From positions 1 through 7,603 of the forward strand of contig JAOTYV010000240.1 of NCBI GenBank assembly GCA_029861675.1: a stretch of 7,603 bases of DNA, read 5' to 3'. Made by a program: the position numbers and the translations under genes. Position 1 is the first letter of the stretch; every line of letters begins with the position of its first letter. This document shows positions 5,834-7,603 of the stretch, in pieces. This stretch comes from Alphaproteobacteria bacterium (lineage in GTDB: Bacteria > Pseudomonadota > Alphaproteobacteria > UBA8366). The notes beneath the pieces were generated by a model. The model searched no databases, was not told the origin of the DNA, and saw only the letters and a list, made by a program, of their open reading frames with translations.

Positions 5834-6823
5834 TCACGGCTGAACCGGGTGGCTTTCCTTTTCCGGCGTGGTCTCGATGTCACCCACCGGCCGTTCGGCA
5901 CTCATCAGCCATAACAGCCCGCCGGGCAGGCTGGCGAGCACCAGGGCGAGGCCGAACAGGATCGACAAGGCCGCGGCGCCGCCGCCGGGCACACCGATCA
6001 GTGAGAATGCCGCGACCATCGCGCCTTCGCGCAACCCCCATCCGGCGATCGAAATGGGAACCGTCGCCAGCAGCAGCACCGCCGGCACCAGCGTGAAACA
6101 ATCGACAAACGTCACCGCAAGACCCAAGCCCATGGCGATGCTGAAAAATACGCCGATTACCAACGTGTGCCCGATCAAGGAGACGGCGACGACGGGTGCG
6201 AGAACCGCAGGCCGCAAGAATGCCTGCCGCGCAGCACGGGAGAGCGCAACGATCCCCCGAACGACCGCCCAGCGGTGCCATTTCTCGGGCAGCCGGGCCA
6301 TGAACAGCAAACCGATTATCGCGGCGGTGGCGGCGGCGAATATGCCGGTGAACGCCCAGCGCGCGGCCGGGTCGTCGATCCGGTCATAGAACAGCGGCTG
6401 CGCCAGCGCGACCAGCAGGATCAGGCTCGCCAATCCCACCACCCTATCGAGAATGACGCCGTTGACCGCCGTTTCCAGCCGCAATCCGCCGCGGAAAACC
6501 CGAAACATCCGCACGCCGTCGCCGCCCACAGTGGAGGGGAGCGCCTGATTGAAGAATTGACCCTCGACGAAGTACCGCACGGCCTGACGCACCGGCAAGG
6601 ATTCGCCGAACTGGGCGATGATGATCCGCCACCGCCAAATTCCCGTTGCGAATTGAATGAAGATCAATGCGAGCGTGACCGGAACGACCCAAAGCGGAAT
6701 GGACCGCACCCGCTGAACCGTGTCCGCGAGATCGATATTGCGCACGACGAGCCAGATGAGAATCACCGTGATCGATGCCTTGGCCGCGAACAGCGCAAAT
6801 TTTTTGAATGTTGCGGGCGTCAT
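5834..6823 (-). CDS. YbhN-family membrane protein (lysylphosphatidylglycerol synthase TM-region / UPF0104)
   Basis: This is a 329-residue integral inner-membrane protein. Hydrophobic segments are visible at about residues 10-28, 43-62, 122-145, 157-176, 207-230, 238-260 and 283-307. Family-typical loops are QALPSTVGGDGVRMFRVFRG (93-112) and PISIAGWGLREGA (256-268). The protein corresponds to the transmembrane domain of MprF-type enzymes without the aminoacyl-transfer domain. Stand-alone members are often found beside polysaccharide or glycolipid genes and are suspected of handling lipid-linked intermediates, but no activity is established for this one. The C-terminal tail is polar (ERPVGDIETTPEKESHPVQP). 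I chose the ATG at 6823 because the protein then begins MTPATFKK directly before the first helix. An in-frame ATG at 6868 would add 15 residues rich in Arg and Pro, and neither start has a strong ribosome-binding site. It lies 53 bases upstream of gmd and on the same strand, so it probably belongs to the same unit and to the same surface-glycan function. Confidence 0.88.
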   Translation of the reverse strand: MTPATFKKFALFAAKASITVILIWLVVRNIDLADTVQRVRSIPLWVVPVTLALIFIQFATGIWRWRIIIAQFGESLPVRQAVRYFVEGQFFNQALPSTVGGDGVRMFRVFRGGLRLETAVNGVILDRVVGLASLILLVALAQPLFYDRIDDPAARWAFTGIFAAATAAIIGLLFMARLPEKWHRWAVVRGIVALSRAARQAFLRPAVLAPVVAVSLIGHTLVIGVFFSIAMGLGLAVTFVDCFTLVPAVLLLATVPISIAGWGLREGAMVAAFSLIGVPGGGAAALSILFGLALVLASLPGGLLWLMSAERPVGDIETTPEKESHPVQP

Positions 6824-6934
6824 GCGTTCTGGCTCAAGCCGGTTCCCTGGCAATCGACGCGGCCACATCGCGCGCGGTCAGTTACCGCTCTCCGGTTATT
6901 CGAAATATCTCCGCGCGCTTCGGGCAAGGGCCGC

Positions 6935-7114
6935 CTATATCACGATGTCGACCAGCCGGCCATTGCCCGCGGACGCCTTTTGAGGATCTTCGACGCTTTG
7001 AACAGCCTGTTCGACCAGCGAAGCAGTCTGCGCTTCCTGCTGAATCGATTGCTTCAGGAATGCGACATTTGCCTGTTGCTGAGTCAACAGGGACGACGCC
7101 GTGACATCCGACAT
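6935..7114 (-). CDS. Small YjfB-like putative motility protein (59 aa)
   Basis: This short gene has an ATG at 7114 and a TAG stop at 6935, giving 59 residues. A purine-rich GGAAAGG lies about nine bases upstream of the ATG and fits a ribosome-binding site. The protein begins MSDVTASSLLTQQQANVAFL, continues as a Gln-rich amphipathic helix (LKQSIQQEAQTASLVEQAVQ, residues 20-39), then a polar linker, and ends in GRLVDIVI. Length, a helical N-terminal two thirds rich in Q/A, and a C-terminal G-x-x-VDI hydrophobic end match the small YjfB-type 'putative motility protein' family as I know it. The biochemical role of that family is unknown, and the motility name rests on regulation in Bacillus. There is no signal peptide and no transmembrane segment. 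It sits alone between the cyclophilin and the membrane-protein gene, with an AT-rich patch upstream (7160-7176) that may hold its promoter. I am fairly sure it is a real gene and less sure of the family. Confidence 0.7.
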   Translation of the reverse strand: MSDVTASSLLTQQQANVAFLKQSIQQEAQTASLVEQAVQSVEDPQKASAGNGRLVDIVI

Positions 7115-7197
7115 ATTCTTGCGCCTTTCCGGGGCCGGCTCGGGAACGCAGTCAATACGCCGGTATAATTAACATACGGTTACGGCGCCGCCAGCCG

Positions 7198-7214
7198 GGC
7201 GCCGGACCGGCGCC
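7198..7214 (-). terminator. GC-rich hairpin just after the cyclophilin stop
   Basis: GGCGCCGG-A-CCGGCGCC is a perfect inverted repeat starting three bases past the TAG stop of the cyclophilin gene. In RNA it would fold as a stem of at least six G/C pairs with a GGACC-like loop. A third GGCGCC at 7184-7189 allows alternative pairings. No T-run follows on the minus strand, so this is not a textbook intrinsic terminator. It could be a terminator without a U-tract or an mRNA 3'-end stabiliser. Confidence 0.4.
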
Positions 7215-7216
7215 AG

Positions 7217-7603
7217 CTATTTATCGGCGTCGGCGGCAACCTGCATCTTGACGATCTTGTCGGGACCGTCGACTTGACCATTGGCCGACCGGGAGCCCTT
7301 CTTGATGTTGTGGACATGCTCCATGCCGGAAACCACACGGCCCCATGCCGTATATTGTCCATCGAGATGCGTCGAATTCGCCAGCATGATGAAAAATTGG
7401 CTGTTGGCGCTGTGCGGATAGGAGGTCCGCGCCATCGAAAGGACGCCTTCGACATGTTTCACGTCGTTGAATTCGGCTTTCAGGTCCGGCTTTTCCGAGC
7501 CGCCGCCGCCGGTTCCCGTCGGATCGCCGGTCTGCGCCATGAATCCCTCGATGACACGATGAAAGACAATTCCATCGTAAAACCCAGCGCGGGCCAGTTC
7601 TTT
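7217..7603 (-). CDS. Peptidyl-prolyl cis-trans isomerase, cyclophilin type (3' part, start outside window)
   Basis: This is the C-terminal part of a cyclophilin, an enzyme that speeds cis-trans isomerisation of peptide bonds before proline during protein folding. The frame is open to the right edge, so 128 residues plus a TAG stop are visible and the N-terminus is missing. The family signature is clear: FHRVIEGFMAQTGDPTGTG near visible residues 14-32 carries the catalytic Arg (FHRV) and the Gln of FMAQ. It is followed by a GVLSMART segment, SANSQFFI, and HLDGQYTAWGRV, which holds the Trp of the active-site wall. The C-terminal tail reads KIVKMQVAADADK. Whether the protein is cytoplasmic or exported cannot be judged because any signal peptide would lie beyond the window. 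It is first in the direction of transcription and is separated from the next gene by about 100 bases that include a GC-rich hairpin, so it is probably its own transcription unit. Family assignment is very secure; the exact paralogue is not. Confidence 0.95.
   Translation of the reverse strand, partial: KELARAGFYDGIVFHRVIEGFMAQTGDPTGTGGGGSEKPDLKAEFNDVKHVEGVLSMARTSYPHSANSQFFIMLANSTHLDGQYTAWGRVVSGMEHVHNIKKGSRSANGQVDGPDKIVKMQVAADADK

Noticed and set aside
6898..6927. Possible minus-strand promoter TTGCCC-N18-TCGAAT before the YbhN-like gene
   Set aside because: Only four of six bases match in each element and the spacer is 18; too weak to call in GC-rich DNA.
6167..7168. 333-codon plus-strand open frame opposite the YbhN-like gene and the small gene
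   Set aside because: Arg/Asp/Pro-rich antisense composition; the minus strand encodes clear membrane helices.
7164..7169. Plus-strand TATAAT
   Set aside because: No matching -35, and the downstream gene is on the other strand.

Overview
The window is a GC-rich bacterial chromosome segment. All eight genes I can support lie on the minus strand, so transcription runs from the right end to the left. The gene content (DgcN/DgcA with a class III aminotransferase, gmd-fcl, a YbhN-type membrane protein, a tiny YjfB-like protein and a cyclophilin) and codon usage rich in G/C at third positions suggest a proteobacterium, most likely an alphaproteobacterium. That placement is inference, not a database result.

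In the direction of transcription: (1) 7603-7217, the C-terminal 128 residues of a cyclophilin-type peptidyl-prolyl isomerase, followed by a GC-rich hairpin. (2) 7114-6935, a 59-residue glutamine-rich protein resembling the YjfB-type putative motility proteins. (3) 6823-5834, a multi-pass membrane protein of the YbhN / lysylphosphatidylglycerol synthase transmembrane-region family. (4) 5780-4734, gmd, and (5) 4732-3791, fcl. These are the two enzymes that turn GDP-mannose into GDP-L-fucose, and they are separated by one base. (6) 3694-2339, a class III PLP aminotransferase related to 2,2-dialkylglycine decarboxylase. (7) 2292-1291, dgcN, and (8) 1294-314, dgcA, overlapping in an ATGA. The last 313 bases (1-313) hold no convincing gene.

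The genes fall into two functional blocks. The right block (ybhN-like, gmd, fcl) points to making and handling a fucose-containing surface glycan or glycolipid. The left block (aminotransferase, dgcN, dgcA) points to D-glutamate catabolism. DgcN acetylates D-glutamate, DgcA racemises N-acetyl-D-glutamate to the L form, and a deacetylase outside this window would release L-glutamate. The role of the aminotransferase is open: it keeps the PLP-binding residues but differs from dialkylglycine decarboxylase at substrate-pocket positions.

I see no mobile element, CRISPR array, tRNA, rRNA or riboswitch. I do not see a strong case for a wholly new system. The points most worth a second look are the aminotransferase coupled to dgcNA, the tiny YjfB-like gene, and a small inverted repeat covering the gmd ribosome-binding region.
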